9,474 nucleotides of DNA from Desulfobacterales bacterium (GTDB lineage Bacteria > Desulfobacterota > Desulfobacteria > Desulfobacterales > JAFDCJ01): contig JAOZSC010000069.1 of assembly GCA_029939875.1 (NCBI GenBank), positions 1 through 9,474 on the forward strand, read 5' to 3'. The stretch's first letter is position 1. The number at the start of each line of letters is the position of its first letter. This document shows positions 1-7,471 of this stretch, in pieces. The position numbers were made by a program, and so were the translations under genes. Below the pieces are notes generated by a model, which saw only the letters and a list, made by a program, of their open reading frames with translations, did not search any database and was not told the DNA's origin.

Positions 1-150
1 AATCCGGAATCATCCGGTAAGGTCACGGTGACCATGCTCATCGGTCTGGCCATGATCGAGTCACTTTGTATTTATGCGCTGGTTATCGCGTTGATCCTTA
101 TTTATGCAGCGCCGATGACCGGAACCGTCACCAAACTGCTGGGTCACTAA
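1..150 (+). CDS. atpE: ATP synthase F0 subunit c, C-terminal part (5' end outside window)
   Basis: Frame 1 is open from the window edge to TAA at 148-150 and gives 49 residues. The fragment starts in the polar loop (NPESSGK) and continues into the second transmembrane helix, with GLAMIESLCIYALVIALILIYA highly typical of F-type c subunits. The ion-binding carboxylate is Glu20 of the fragment, followed by Ser21 and by Tyr25 five residues after the Glu. In the family, c subunits form the membrane rotor ring that carries H+ or Na+ and drives ATP synthesis. Ser directly after the Glu occurs in Na+-binding rings, but the decisive Gln in helix 1 is not in the window. The gene is followed by a terminator and then convergent uvrA. 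No atpF follows, so atpE ends its transcript, which fits a split F0/F1 gene arrangement. Identification is firm; ion specificity is open. Confidence 0.95.
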   Translation, partial: NPESSGKVTVTMLIGLAMIESLCIYALVIALILIYAAPMTGTVTKLLGH

Positions 151-182
151 GCTTTCGATTCAGACACTGATGTGGCAACAGG

Positions 183-224
183 ACAGGGCCGATGCTTCCC
201 CGGGGAGGCACCGGCCCTGTTTTT
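183..224 (+). terminator. Intrinsic terminator after atpE
   Basis: ACAGGGCCG (183-191) pairs with CGGCCCTGT (212-220). The stem continues inward through 193-199 with 204-210, broken only by an A·C mismatch (192/211) and a G·U pair, around a CCGG loop. TTTTT (220-224) follows directly on the plus strand, 33 bases after the atpE stop. The same hairpin lies just downstream of the uvrA stop on the other strand, but no T tract follows it there. It is therefore a good terminator for atpE and at best a weak one for uvrA. Confidence 0.9.
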
Positions 225-225
225 G

Positions 226-3057
226 TTAGTGTCTGTCCACCAATGCCAGGGTTTTCTGCAGAAATTCACCCGTATATGAACCGGGCACGGCGGCGATTTG
301 TTCGGGCGTGCCGCAGGCAATGACCTGACCGCCCTCATCGCCTCCCTCCGGGCCCAGGTCGATAATATGATCGGCGGTTTTGATCACATCCATGTTGTGC
401 TCGATGACGATAACGGTATTGCCGGTCGCCACAAGTTTGTTGAGCACGTTGAGAAGTTTGCGTATGTCGTCGGTATGCAAGCCTGTGGTCGGCTCATCCA
501 GGATGTAAACGGTCCGGCCGGTGGCTTTTTTGCTCAGTTCCCGTGATAATTTGACCCGCTGGGCTTCACCACCGGACAGGGTTGTGGCCGGCTGGCCCAG
601 TTGAATGTATCCCAGCCCCACCTCGACCAGGGTCTCCAGTTTTGACCGGATTTTTTCCAGCCGCGAAAAAAATACCACTCCCTGGTTGACAGTCATTGCG
701 AGGACCTCCTGGATGTTTTTGCCTTTGTATCGGATTTCAAGGGTTTCCCGGTTATACCGTTTGCCATGACACACATCGCAGGCAACGTATACATCGGGCA
801 GAAAATGCATCTCGATTTTAACGATGCCGTCCCCCTGGCAGGCCTCACACCGACCGCCTTTAACATTGAAGCTGAACCGCCCGGGCTTGTACCCGCGCAT
901 GCGGGCTTCCGGCGTGCGGGAAAACAGTTCCCGGATAAATGAAAATAGCCCGGTATAGGTCCCGGGATTGGAACGGGGAGTTTTCCCGATTGGTGACTGG
1001 TCGATATTGACGACCTTATCAATGTGCTCGGTGCCCAGCACACGCTGATGGGCTGCCGCGGAAATGCGGGCGCGGTGCAATTTCTGAAGCAGGGCGGGAT
1101 ACAGGGTTTCCAGCACCAGGGTGGATTTGCCAGAGCCCGACACCCCGGTGACACAGGTCAAACAGCCCCGCGGAAAGGTTACGTTGATGTTTTTGAGATT
1201 GTTCTGGGTGGCGCCTTCCACCACCAGGCCGGGATGATGGCCGACTCGGCGATGAGCCGGTATTTCAATGGATTTGCGTCCTGAAAGATACTGACCTGTC
1301 AGGGAGGTCGGATGATGCAGAAGCTCTTCCGGCGGACCGGCAAATACCACCTGCCCGCCGTTGATTCCCGCTCCGGGACCCATATCGACTACAAAATCGG
1401 CGGCCAGGATGGTTTCTTCATCGTGCTCGACCACCAGAACCGTATTGCCCAGATCGCGCATCTGTACCAGGGTGGCCAGCAGTCGCTGGTTGTCCTTTTG
1501 ATGCAGCCCGATGCTGGGCTCATCCAGAACGTAGAGCACACCGGTTAACTTGGATCCGATCTGGGTGGCCAGGCGGATACGCTGGCTCTCACCGCCGGAC
1601 AACGATTGTGCCGGACGATCCAGGCTCAGGTAGGACAACCCAACACTTTGCAAAAATCCCAACCGTTGGACAACTTCGCGCAGGATTCGACGGGCAATGA
1701 TTTCTTTTCTGCCGCCAAAACGCAGGTCCAGGAAAAAATCCCGGGCAGCGGTCACTGACAGGGCCGTGATTTCAGCGATACTGAGCCGGCCCACTCGCAC
1801 TGAGCGGCTGGCCTGGTTTAATTTTGTGCCGTTGCATTCCCGGCAGGGTTGAAAGTTCATATACTGCTTGATTTCTTCGCGTGCATGGTGGGAGTCTGTC
1901 TCCCGATAACGACGTGCCAGGTTGGGGATAACGCCCTCAAAAGTCTTTTTATAAGTGTAGCGGCGGTTGTTGCGTTCAAAATAAAAGGGGATCGACTCGT
2001 GGCCTGATCCGTGTAGGATGACATTTTGAAAAGTTTCGGGCAGATCTTCAAAGGATGTGTAAATGTCCGTGCCGTAGTGGCGCGTGAGGGCATCCAAAAA
2101 TTCGATAAAGTGCATGCTGCTGCGCTTGGCCCACACGCTGACAGCACCTTCCCGCAGGGACAGCCTTGGATTCGGTACGATAAGAGCCGTATCCAGTTCG
2201 GTGGTCGTGCCCAGGCCGTCACAGTGCGGGCAGGCTCCCTGGGGGGAATTAAACGAAAAACTGGCCGGGCTAAACTCCCCGTAACTGATGCCGCAGGTCG
2301 TACAGGCGGCTTTTTCGCTGAAGAGCAGGGTCCGATCCCCGGGGATGTCAACCGCAACGAGCCCGCCGGATTGGGCCAGCGCCAGTTCCATGGAATCGGC
2401 GAGGCGTTTGCGAATCGTATCTTTGATGACCACGCGGTCTACTACGACCTCGATATCGTGTTTTTTTGTTTTGGGCAGTTTACCAACCGCTTCAATATCC
2501 AGCAGACGGCCGTCTACCCGGACCCGGGCGAATCCCTCCTTTCTCAAGCGCGAAAACAGTTTCTCGTGGCTTCCCTTCTGGCCGCTGACCAGAGGCGACA
2601 GAATGATCGCCCGGGTGTCGGCGGGCAGTGACATGACGCTGTCGAGCATCTGGTCGATAGACTGGGGGGTGATCGGGCGGCCGCACCGGTAGCAGTAGGG
2701 TGTTCCCACCCTGGCAAACAGCAGACGCAGGTAATCATATATTTCCGTGACCGTGCCCACGGTGGAACGCGGGTTGTGGCCGGCGGATTTTTGCTCGATG
2801 GCAATGGCGGGCGAAAGGCCCTCGATCATATCGACATCGGGCTTGTCCATGCGTTCTAAGAACTGCCGGGCATAAGTGGACAATGATTCCACGTACCGGC
2901 GCTGACCTTCGGCATACAGGGTGTCAAATGCCAGGGTCGATTTGCCCGAACCGGACAGGCCCGTGATCACCACCAGTTTATTGCGTGGCAGGGTGATGTC
3001 GATGTTTTTCAGATTATGCTGCCGCGCGCCGCGTATGGAAATGGTTTCAAAAGTCAT
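226..3057 (-). CDS. uvrA: UvrA, excinuclease ABC subunit A
   Basis: UvrA is the damage-recognition ATPase of nucleotide excision repair. As a dimer it scans DNA with UvrB, loads UvrB at lesions and then leaves. The 943-residue length is normal for the family and the gene is intact. It has two ABC ATPase halves. The first has Walker A GLSGSGKS (33-40), signature LSGGE (486-490) and Walker [10 protein letters not shown] (511-519). The second has Walker A GVSGSGKS (638-645), LSGGE (827-831) and [10 protein letters not shown] (852-861). Zinc ligand pairs are visible as C252/C255 with C276/C279 and as C737/C740 with C760/C763, the latter in the characteristic CEACQGDG...[13 protein letters not shown] segment. 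An extra CRECNG pair lies at 405-408. The ATG at 3055-3057 has AAGG about seven bases upstream, and the N-terminus aligns with known UvrA proteins. It is transcribed divergently from the DnaA-family gene and converges on atpE. I recognised no LexA box upstream, so SOS control is not shown. Confidence 0.98.
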   Translation of the reverse strand: MTFETISIRGARQHNLKNIDITLPRNKLVVITGLSGSGKSTLAFDTLYAEGQRRYVESLSTYARQFLERMDKPDVDMIEGLSPAIAIEQKSAGHNPRSTVGTVTEIYDYLRLLFARVGTPYCYRCGRPITPQSIDQMLDSVMSLPADTRAIILSPLVSGQKGSHEKLFSRLRKEGFARVRVDGRLLDIEAVGKLPKTKKHDIEVVVDRVVIKDTIRKRLADSMELALAQSGGLVAVDIPGDRTLLFSEKAACTTCGISYGEFSPASFSFNSPQGACPHCDGLGTTTELDTALIVPNPRLSLREGAVSVWAKRSSMHFIEFLDALTRHYGTDIYTSFEDLPETFQNVILHGSGHESIPFYFERNNRRYTYKKTFEGVIPNLARRYRETDSHHAREEIKQYMNFQPCRECNGTKLNQASRSVRVGRLSIAEITALSVTAARDFFLDLRFGGRKEIIARRILREVVQRLGFLQSVGLSYLSLDRPAQSLSGGESQRIRLATQIGSKLTGVLYVLDEPSIGLHQKDNQRLLATLVQMRDLGNTVLVVEHDEETILAADFVVDMGPGAGINGGQVVFAGPPEELLHHPTSLTGQYLSGRKSIEIPAHRRVGHHPGLVVEGATQNNLKNINVTFPRGCLTCVTGVSGSGKSTLVLETLYPALLQKLHRARISAAAHQRVLGTEHIDKVVNIDQSPIGKTPRSNPGTYTGLFSFIRELFSRTPEARMRGYKPGRFSFNVKGGRCEACQGDGIVKIEMHFLPDVYVACDVCHGKRYNRETLEIRYKGKNIQEVLAMTVNQGVVFFSRLEKIRSKLETLVEVGLGYIQLGQPATTLSGGEAQRVKLSRELSKKATGRTVYILDEPTTGLHTDDIRKLLNVLNKLVATGNTVIVIEHNMDVIKTADHIIDLGPEGGDEGGQVIACGTPEQIAAVPGSYTGEFLQKTLALVDRH

Positions 3058-3088
3058 GGGTCGCCTTTTTGATGATGGAAGAATTTTC

Positions 3089-3109
3089 TTTTTTAACGGC
3101 TTTAAAAAA
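3089..3109. repeat. A/T inverted repeat upstream of uvrA
   Basis: TTTTTTAA (3089-3096) and TTAAAAAA (3102-3109) form a perfect 8-bp inverted repeat around CGGCT. It ends about 32 bases before the uvrA start codon, so it lies in the probable uvrA leader or promoter-proximal region. It could be a weak hairpin, a bent A-tract or a protein site. All eight pairs are A·T, so chance within an AT-rich stretch is a real alternative. Confidence 0.35.
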
Positions 3110-3191
3110 ATATTTCAAACTAAATTCATGTAACCGCCTGATGCCATTGCCGTTTTTTCGGACGTCAAGTTACGAACAATTTTTTTCCTGA

Positions 3192-3208
3192 TTTTATTGA
3201 AAATAAAA
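3192..3208. repeat. A/T inverted repeat in the divergent intergenic region
   Basis: TTTTATT (3192-3198) and AATAAAA (3202-3208) form a perfect 7-bp inverted repeat around GAA. It lies about 40 bases from the DnaA-box-like 9-mer at 3250-3258. Its composition makes chance occurrence plausible, and no function can be assigned. Confidence 0.3.
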
Positions 3209-3429
3209 GATAACAGGAGAAAATTGAAGATTTTGCAAGAAGACATTATTGTTGATAACTTCTCTGAATTGATGGATCTGCTTAGAATTCTTACTAAAAA
3301 TTTTCCCCAGAAAAAGTATGTAATTAAAACTGGTTGTCTCCGGTAATAAAAGTTAAGTCAATGAAAACAGATAGATAAAAATTGTTCAAAACAGTTTTTG
3401 TGCCGACCGTAAAATCGGGTTTTTCAGGT

Positions 3430-3458
3430 TTGACACCAACCAGCCGATGCCTTAAACA
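3430..3458 (+). promoter_or_regulatory. Candidate sigma-70-type promoter (distal) for the DnaA-family gene
   Basis: TTGACA (3430-3435) is a perfect -35 match. After 17 bases comes TAAACA (3453-3458), which matches the -10 consensus at three of six positions. Transcription would start near 3465 and leave a long leader of roughly 140 bases. The weak -10 keeps confidence low. Confidence 0.25.
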
Positions 3459-3535
3459 GGCATATGCTTTCCTCAGGAGGAGAGGCTTTAATTGCAAACC
3501 TTCCCCAGTCATTTGATTCCATTAACATAAACCAA

Positions 3536-3564
3536 CTGACAACGTAACCTCGGCATAGTAATTT
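3536..3564 (+). promoter_or_regulatory. Candidate sigma-70-type promoter (proximal) for the DnaA-family gene
   Basis: CTGACA (3536-3541, five of six -35 positions) is followed after 17 bases by TAATTT (3559-3564, three of six -10 positions). Transcription would begin near 3571, leaving a leader of about 34 bases that still includes AAAGGA (3581-3586) and the ATG at 3605. A start there would exclude the upstream TTG at 3575 as the initiation codon. This is prediction from spacing and consensus only. Confidence 0.3.
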
Positions 3565-3604
3565 CATCTCTTTATTGCGAAAAGGACGTATTGTATTTCA
3601 TCCC

Positions 3605-4945
3605 ATGGAAGCTGTCTGCAAAAAAGTAAAATCTGCAATAAAGCAACGTATCCCGATTCATAGTTTTAGAATGTGGATCGAGCCTTTGAAATTAAGCCGC
3701 AACAATGATGCAGACTGGGTGGTCTATTGCCCGAATTTTTTCTCCAAAAAACGAGTGCAGGATCTCTTCGGTGCCATGTTGCAAAGCGAGATCCAACAAG
3801 CGCTGGGTCAACAGTGCCAGCTGTCGTTTGCCATATCCAAGACCGGTGATACCCAGGGCGGTGACCTTGACGACCATCCCCAGCTGCCGTTGCCGAATCA
3901 GAATGTGCGCTTGTACAACGGGCATTTTTTGCGCAAGGATTTCACCTTTGACCATTTTGTCGTCGGTGGCAGCAATAATTTTGCCTATTCGGCCTCCATG
4001 GCCCTGGCTTCGGGCCGGGACACCCAGCAAAACGCCTTGTTTCTGCTGGCCAAAACCGGCATGGGAAAAAGTCATTTGTCCCAGGCTGTCGGGCACCACG
4101 TGTTGTCCGTCTCACCCCGGGACCGGGTTTATTATATTACTGCCGAAGATTTCAGCAACGAAATGGTACAGGCCTTCCGGCATCACGCCATCGATAAGTT
4201 CAAGGCCAAATATCGCAATAACTGCGATGTGATGCTGCTTGAAGACGTGCACTATCTCAGTGGCAAAGAGCGCACCCAGATAGAGCTGGCGTTGACCCTG
4301 GATGCTCTTTTTGAAGCCGGCAAACGAATCATTTTTTCAAGCTGCTACCTGCCGTCAGATATCCCGCGGCTCAATGACAAGTTATGTTCGCGTTTATCGT
4401 GTGGACTGATTTCCACCATTGAGCCGCCGGATTTCAGAACCCGGGTGCGGATTTTGAATAAAAAGGGCAAGCTTAACGGATATCGGATTCCCGACGACGT
4501 GATTCAGTATCTGGCCGGGGAGTTGACCGATGACGTGCGGCAGCTTGAAAGCGGGCTTAACGGGGTGGCCGCCAAGTCATCCCTGCTGGGAGTTCCCGTT
4601 GACGTTATGCTGGCCGAAAGCGTGGTTAAAAACATCGTCCGCCAGCGCAAACGCATCACCATCGAGGTTATCAAAAAGATGGTATGCAAGTACTACAACG
4701 TTTCGATGGAAGACATGATGTCGCGCTCCCGCAAGCAAAATTTCGTCAGACCCCGGCAGATGGCCATTTATCTGTCCCGGCGTTTTACGGATTGCCCGCT
4801 GCAGGCCATCGGCAAGTCATTCAACCGTTACCATGCCACCGCCCTGTATTCCATAAACTGTATTGAACGCGGGTTGAAGGAAAACAGTGCCGTTCAAAAA
4901 CAGGTTAAATTTTTTCGCCAGAAGCTGGAATCCGGCAAATTTTAG
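3605..4945 (+). CDS. dnaA: DnaA-family replication initiator protein, diverged in key motifs
   Basis: The 446 residues align with DnaA throughout: domain I (MEAV...HSFRMWIEPL, 1-28), a short variable linker (about 75-110), AAA+ domain III (about 111-345) and the DNA-binding domain IV (about 350-446). DnaA binds DnaA boxes, oligomerises with ATP, melts the origin and also acts as a transcription factor. The P-loop reads AKTGMGKS (149-156), where most DnaAs have GGxGxGKT. Walker B is LLED (211-214) instead of LLIDD. Sensor 1 reads SSC (245-247) rather than TSD. The arginine finger (R263 in CSRLS) and sensor-2 arginine (R312 in VRQLE) remain. In domain IV, RPRQMAIYLSRR (382-393) is standard, but the usual GGRDHTTV motif is NRYHATAL (407-414). 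The ATG start matches the family N-terminus. A TTG at 3575 would add ten residues but has no ribosome binding site. AAAGGA lies 18 bases before the ATG, unusually far. Family membership is firm. Whether this is the organism's main initiator or a second paralogue is unknown, since dnaN is not adjacent. Confidence 0.9.
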   Translation: MEAVCKKVKSAIKQRIPIHSFRMWIEPLKLSRNNDADWVVYCPNFFSKKRVQDLFGAMLQSEIQQALGQQCQLSFAISKTGDTQGGDLDDHPQLPLPNQNVRLYNGHFLRKDFTFDHFVVGGSNNFAYSASMALASGRDTQQNALFLLAKTGMGKSHLSQAVGHHVLSVSPRDRVYYITAEDFSNEMVQAFRHHAIDKFKAKYRNNCDVMLLEDVHYLSGKERTQIELALTLDALFEAGKRIIFSSCYLPSDIPRLNDKLCSRLSCGLISTIEPPDFRTRVRILNKKGKLNGYRIPDDVIQYLAGELTDDVRQLESGLNGVAAKSSLLGVPVDVMLAESVVKNIVRQRKRITIEVIKKMVCKYYNVSMEDMMSRSRKQNFVRPRQMAIYLSRRFTDCPLQAIGKSFNRYHATALYSINCIERGLKENSAVQKQVKFFRQKLESGKF

Positions 4946-4989
4946 GCCGTGACCCTCGACGACGGCCGATTGGCGGTTTGTCGCCCGCC
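4945..4989. terminator. Hairpins between the convergent DnaA and SuhB genes
   Basis: Two GC-rich inverted repeats fill the convergent gap: GGCCGT (4945-4950) with ACGGCC (4962-4967), and GGCGG (4972-4976) with CCGCC (4985-4989). Neither is followed by a proper T tract on either strand, so they are at best weak or factor-assisted transcript ends. The convergent position is the main reason to list them. Confidence 0.25.
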
Positions 4990-5023
4990 TCCGGCAGTTC
5001 GTTCCTCAATTTTCATGCAAGAT

Positions 5024-5806
5024 TCAGGTGATAAGTTCCAGCAATCCTACCATTTCCTCATGAATTCTTCCATTGGTCGCCAGAATTTCTTTGAGTTCAA
5101 CTGCAAATGGCTGGTTTGAAAAAGTGGTCACCAGCCCCCCGGCCTCGGCGACAATCAGGGCGCCGGCAGCCGTGTCCCAGGGTTTCAGGTTTTGTTCCCA
5201 GAAACCTTCAAAACGTCCGCAGGCCACATAGCAAAGATCAAGGGCCGCAGATCCCAGTCGACGCATCCCCCGTGCGGCTTTCAAACAACGGGCGTAGCGG
5301 GCAATCACCGGCTCAAAAACTTCCCGGATATCGTAGGGAAAGCCGGTGACCAGCAGGCTGTCGTCAACCGCCGGGATGGCAGAAACCTGGATGGCCTTGC
5401 CGTTGAGCCGAGCCCCCTGACCTCGCAGGGCAGTAAAAAGTTCGCCGTTTAGCGGGTTCAAAACGATGCCCGCAATGGTTTCCTGTTGGCGGGCGACGGC
5501 GATGGATATGCAGAATATCGGCACCTGATGGGCAAAATTTACCGTGCCGTCCAAAGGATCGATGATCCAGCGATATTGCGATGCGCCCGATTGCAGCCCG
5601 CACTCTTCGCCGAGGATTTCGTGGTTCGGGAACCGATCGTGAATGACGGCGACAATCGCCTTTTCGGATTCGGTATCGGCCTCAGTCACGATTTCCCGGG
5701 CGTCTTTTTCCCGTATATCGTGGATATTGCCGAATTTCGACTGCAGCACCCGCGCGCCCTTATAGGCGGCAGCAATTGCCGTTCGGTGAAGAAAATCAAG
5801 GTCCAT
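5024..5806 (-). CDS. suhB: Inositol monophosphatase family protein (SuhB-like)
   Basis: The 260 residues show the full Mg2+-dependent inositol monophosphatase fold signature: VTEAD (40-44), GEE (66-68), the metal-binding DPLDGT (83-88, within WIIDPLDGTVNF) and the C-terminal WDTAAGALIVAEAGG (210-224). Such enzymes hydrolyse inositol-1-phosphate or related sugar phosphates. E. coli SuhB also takes part in rRNA antitermination, and this role cannot be read from the sequence here. The start was chosen at ATG 5804-5806, because GGAGA lies nine bases upstream. A TTG at 5815 would add three residues (MGA) but has no spacing to that site. The start codon lies inside the last codons of hflX, giving an 11-base overlap and probable translational coupling. 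The gene is last in the block and converges on the DnaA gene. Physiological substrate is uncertain; family assignment is firm. Confidence 0.93.
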   Translation of the reverse strand: MDLDFLHRTAIAAAYKGARVLQSKFGNIHDIREKDAREIVTEADTESEKAIVAVIHDRFPNHEILGEECGLQSGASQYRWIIDPLDGTVNFAHQVPIFCISIAVARQQETIAGIVLNPLNGELFTALRGQGARLNGKAIQVSAIPAVDDSLLVTGFPYDIREVFEPVIARYARCLKAARGMRRLGSAALDLCYVACGRFEGFWEQNLKPWDTAAGALIVAEAGGLVTTFSNQPFAVELKEILATNGRIHEEMVGLLELIT

Positions 5807-7436
5807 GGCGCCCAATCTCCTCGATGATAGTTTCCATTTTTTTGATCAACGGTCGCAATGTCGCCCTTGAGCGGGCCGATATCGGTGTGGCGTCGAGCCG
5901 TCGGCACAACTGGGCGGTGAGCTGCGGCTCGATAAGATCGATTTTGTTGAGCACCCGAATGGTGGGTGTGTCGCCCAGGTTCAGGTCCGCCAGAATTTTT
6001 TCGACCGACTGGATCTGCTCTTCAAATTGAGGATTGCCGACATCAATGATGTGCAACAGCAAGTGCGCCCGGTCCAGTTCCTCCAGGGTTGCCCGGAAGG
6101 CCACCATGAGATCCTGTGGCAAATCCCGGATAAACCCCACCGTGTCAGTAATGAGAACTTCGATATCCCGGGGAAAGCGCAGCCGGCGACTGGAAGGATC
6201 CAGGGTGGCAAACAGCCTTTTTTCCGCCAGCACGTTGCTGTTGGTTAAACTGTTGAGCAGAGTTGATTTGCCGGCATTGGTGTAACCGATGATGGAAATG
6301 ACGGGCAGGCCTTTTCTATCCTGCCGGGCCTTTTGCTGGCGACGGTGCTTTCTGACCATCTCCAGAGAGTTCTCCAAGCGGTCGATGCGCTGCCGGGCCC
6401 GGCGCCGATTGATCTCAAGCTTGGTTTCTCCCGGGCCGCGGCCCCCGATGCCACCGGTCAGCCGCGACATGGCCGTGTTTTTGGCTACCAGTCGGGGAAG
6501 CATATATTTTAGCTGGGCCAGTTCGACCTGGAGCTTGCCTTCGCGGCTCTGGGCGCGCTGAGAAAAAATGTCCAGAATCAGCTGGGTGCGGTCGATGACC
6601 TTCAGCTCGATCTGGTCGGTAATGGCGCGGATCTGGGAGGCATTCAACTCCTGGTCGAAAATGATCAACGTGGCGGCGTTCTGCAGTGCTTCGATGGCCA
6701 GCTCCTGGAGTTTACCGTGGCCGATCAGCAGCCGGGGATCGGCCTTGTTGCGGTGCTGCATCACAGTGCCCACGACCTGTATTCCGCTGGATGCGGCCAG
6801 TTGCTGCAGCTCGACCAGCGATTGTTCGGCTTTATGCCGGGAGGCTGTAGACACGCTGACCAACAGCGCGATTTCCCCATGGGCATCAGCCGGCCGGCCG
6901 GCCCTGACCCGGGCCAGTTCGTTTTCAAGGGCCTGGATGAGTGCCAGACAGTCGATGTCCAGTCTGGCAGGGCTGATGGGTGGCAAAATCTGGTAGGGTT
7001 TTTGCTGCGGCCGGTTGGGCATAATGTGCGCGGCATGCACTTTTTGCGGCAGACCGTCGGCAGAGCTGGTGATCACTGCCATCATGTCGAGGCGCAGCAG
7101 TGCCAGATCGGTGAGATCGTCTTTGGTCAGGGCTTCATCGGTCAGATGCGTGTGAATGCAGCGCAGTCCTTTCAAGCGTCCCGGTGCAGCACGATATTCT
7201 CCGGTGTGGGGGATGACGATTTTTCTAGGATCTCCCACCACAACCGAGCAGATTTTTCCCTGGCGGTTTACCAGGACGGCGATCTGGCGGCGAATGTCCC
7301 GCGACTGGCGGCACAGATCCCGCGCCAGTTCAGGGGTGAGCAGAAATTGCGGGGGGATGCGGCGGCGGTAAAAGTTGCCCAGCCGTTTCATCTGGCTGAC
7401 TTTCAGGCCGGCAATATTTCCATAAATCTTTTTCAC
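5796..7436 (-). CDS. hflX: GTPase HflX, long form with N-terminal extension
   Basis: HflX is a ribosome-associated GTPase of the Obg/HflX class that splits or rescues stalled 70S ribosomes under stress. Of 546 residues, about 185-546 form the standard HflX. The HflX-specific domain carries RLTGGIGGRGPGETKLE (325-341), preceded and followed by charged helices. The G domain has G1 GYTNAGKS (384-391), switch region FATLDPSS (409-416), G3 DTVGF (431-435), G4 NKID (497-500) and G5 SAR (520-522). The roughly 180-residue N-terminal part, beginning KIYGNIAGLKVSQMKRL, is absent from E. coli HflX (about 426 residues). I recall it from long HflX forms in other phyla, so it is probably not a fusion unique to this genome. 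The start is GTG at 7434-7436, chosen because family N-termini begin with this KIYGN segment. No good ribosome binding site precedes it. It lies 35 bases after dnaB and overlaps suhB, so co-transcription is likely. Confidence 0.95.
   Translation of the reverse strand: MKKIYGNIAGLKVSQMKRLGNFYRRRIPPQFLLTPELARDLCRQSRDIRRQIAVLVNRQGKICSVVVGDPRKIVIPHTGEYRAAPGRLKGLRCIHTHLTDEALTKDDLTDLALLRLDMMAVITSSADGLPQKVHAAHIMPNRPQQKPYQILPPISPARLDIDCLALIQALENELARVRAGRPADAHGEIALLVSVSTASRHKAEQSLVELQQLAASSGIQVVGTVMQHRNKADPRLLIGHGKLQELAIEALQNAATLIIFDQELNASQIRAITDQIELKVIDRTQLILDIFSQRAQSREGKLQVELAQLKYMLPRLVAKNTAMSRLTGGIGGRGPGETKLEINRRRARQRIDRLENSLEMVRKHRRQQKARQDRKGLPVISIIGYTNAGKSTLLNSLTNSNVLAEKRLFATLDPSSRRLRFPRDIEVLITDTVGFIRDLPQDLMVAFRATLEELDRAHLLLHIIDVGNPQFEEQIQSVEKILADLNLGDTPTIRVLNKIDLIEPQLTAQLCRRLDATPISARSRATLRPLIKKMETIIEEIGRHGP
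5816..5820 (-). promoter_or_regulatory. Ribosome binding site deciding the suhB start
   Basis: GGAGA on the minus strand is nine bases before ATG 5806 and abuts the alternative TTG 5815. The spacing favours the ATG. The site lies within the hflX coding sequence, as expected for coupled translation. Confidence 0.7.
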
Positions 7437-7471
7437 CTAAATTGGGTATTTCAAATTTTTAAAAGGGGTCA

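Larger units (their letters stand above)
3058..3604. other. AT-rich divergent intergenic region (uvrA / DnaA-family gene)
   Basis: About 550 bases carry no convincing gene. The part nearest uvrA (about 3060-3420) is clearly richer in A and T than the flanking genes. It contains two perfect A/T inverted repeats (3089-3109 and 3192-3208) and TGTTGATAA (3250-3258), one mismatch from the classical DnaA box TGTGGATAA. The part nearest the DnaA gene contains ATGCC-7-GGCAT (3447-3463), an overlapping GCATATGC palindrome (3460-3467) and an AGGAGGAG run (about 3475-3482) with no ORF of useful length behind it. Because the flanking genes diverge, both promoters should lie here. A role in autoregulation or replication is inference only. 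Confidence 0.6.

Noticed and set aside
2026..2631. Plus-strand open frame of about 200 codons opposite uvrA
   Set aside because: It lies wholly within well-supported uvrA, has no recognisable domain, and its composition is that expected of an antisense shadow.
3163..3178. LexA or SOS operator upstream of uvrA
   Set aside because: TTGACG and GTTACGAAC were considered, but neither fits a known LexA site, and no -10 element lies at proper distance from TTGACG on the uvrA strand.
3404..3426. Terminator-like CCGA...TCGG followed by GTTTTT on the plus strand
   Set aside because: Only a four-base stem with a large loop and no gene upstream on that strand to terminate.
3324..3512. Minus-strand 62-codon frame in the divergent intergenic region
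   Set aside because: No ribosome binding site, no recognisable motif, and it runs through candidate promoter sequence of the DnaA gene.
5807..5815. TTG start of suhB at 5815
   Set aside because: The ribosome binding site abuts this codon with no spacing, whereas ATG 5806 is nine bases away and fits the family N-terminus.
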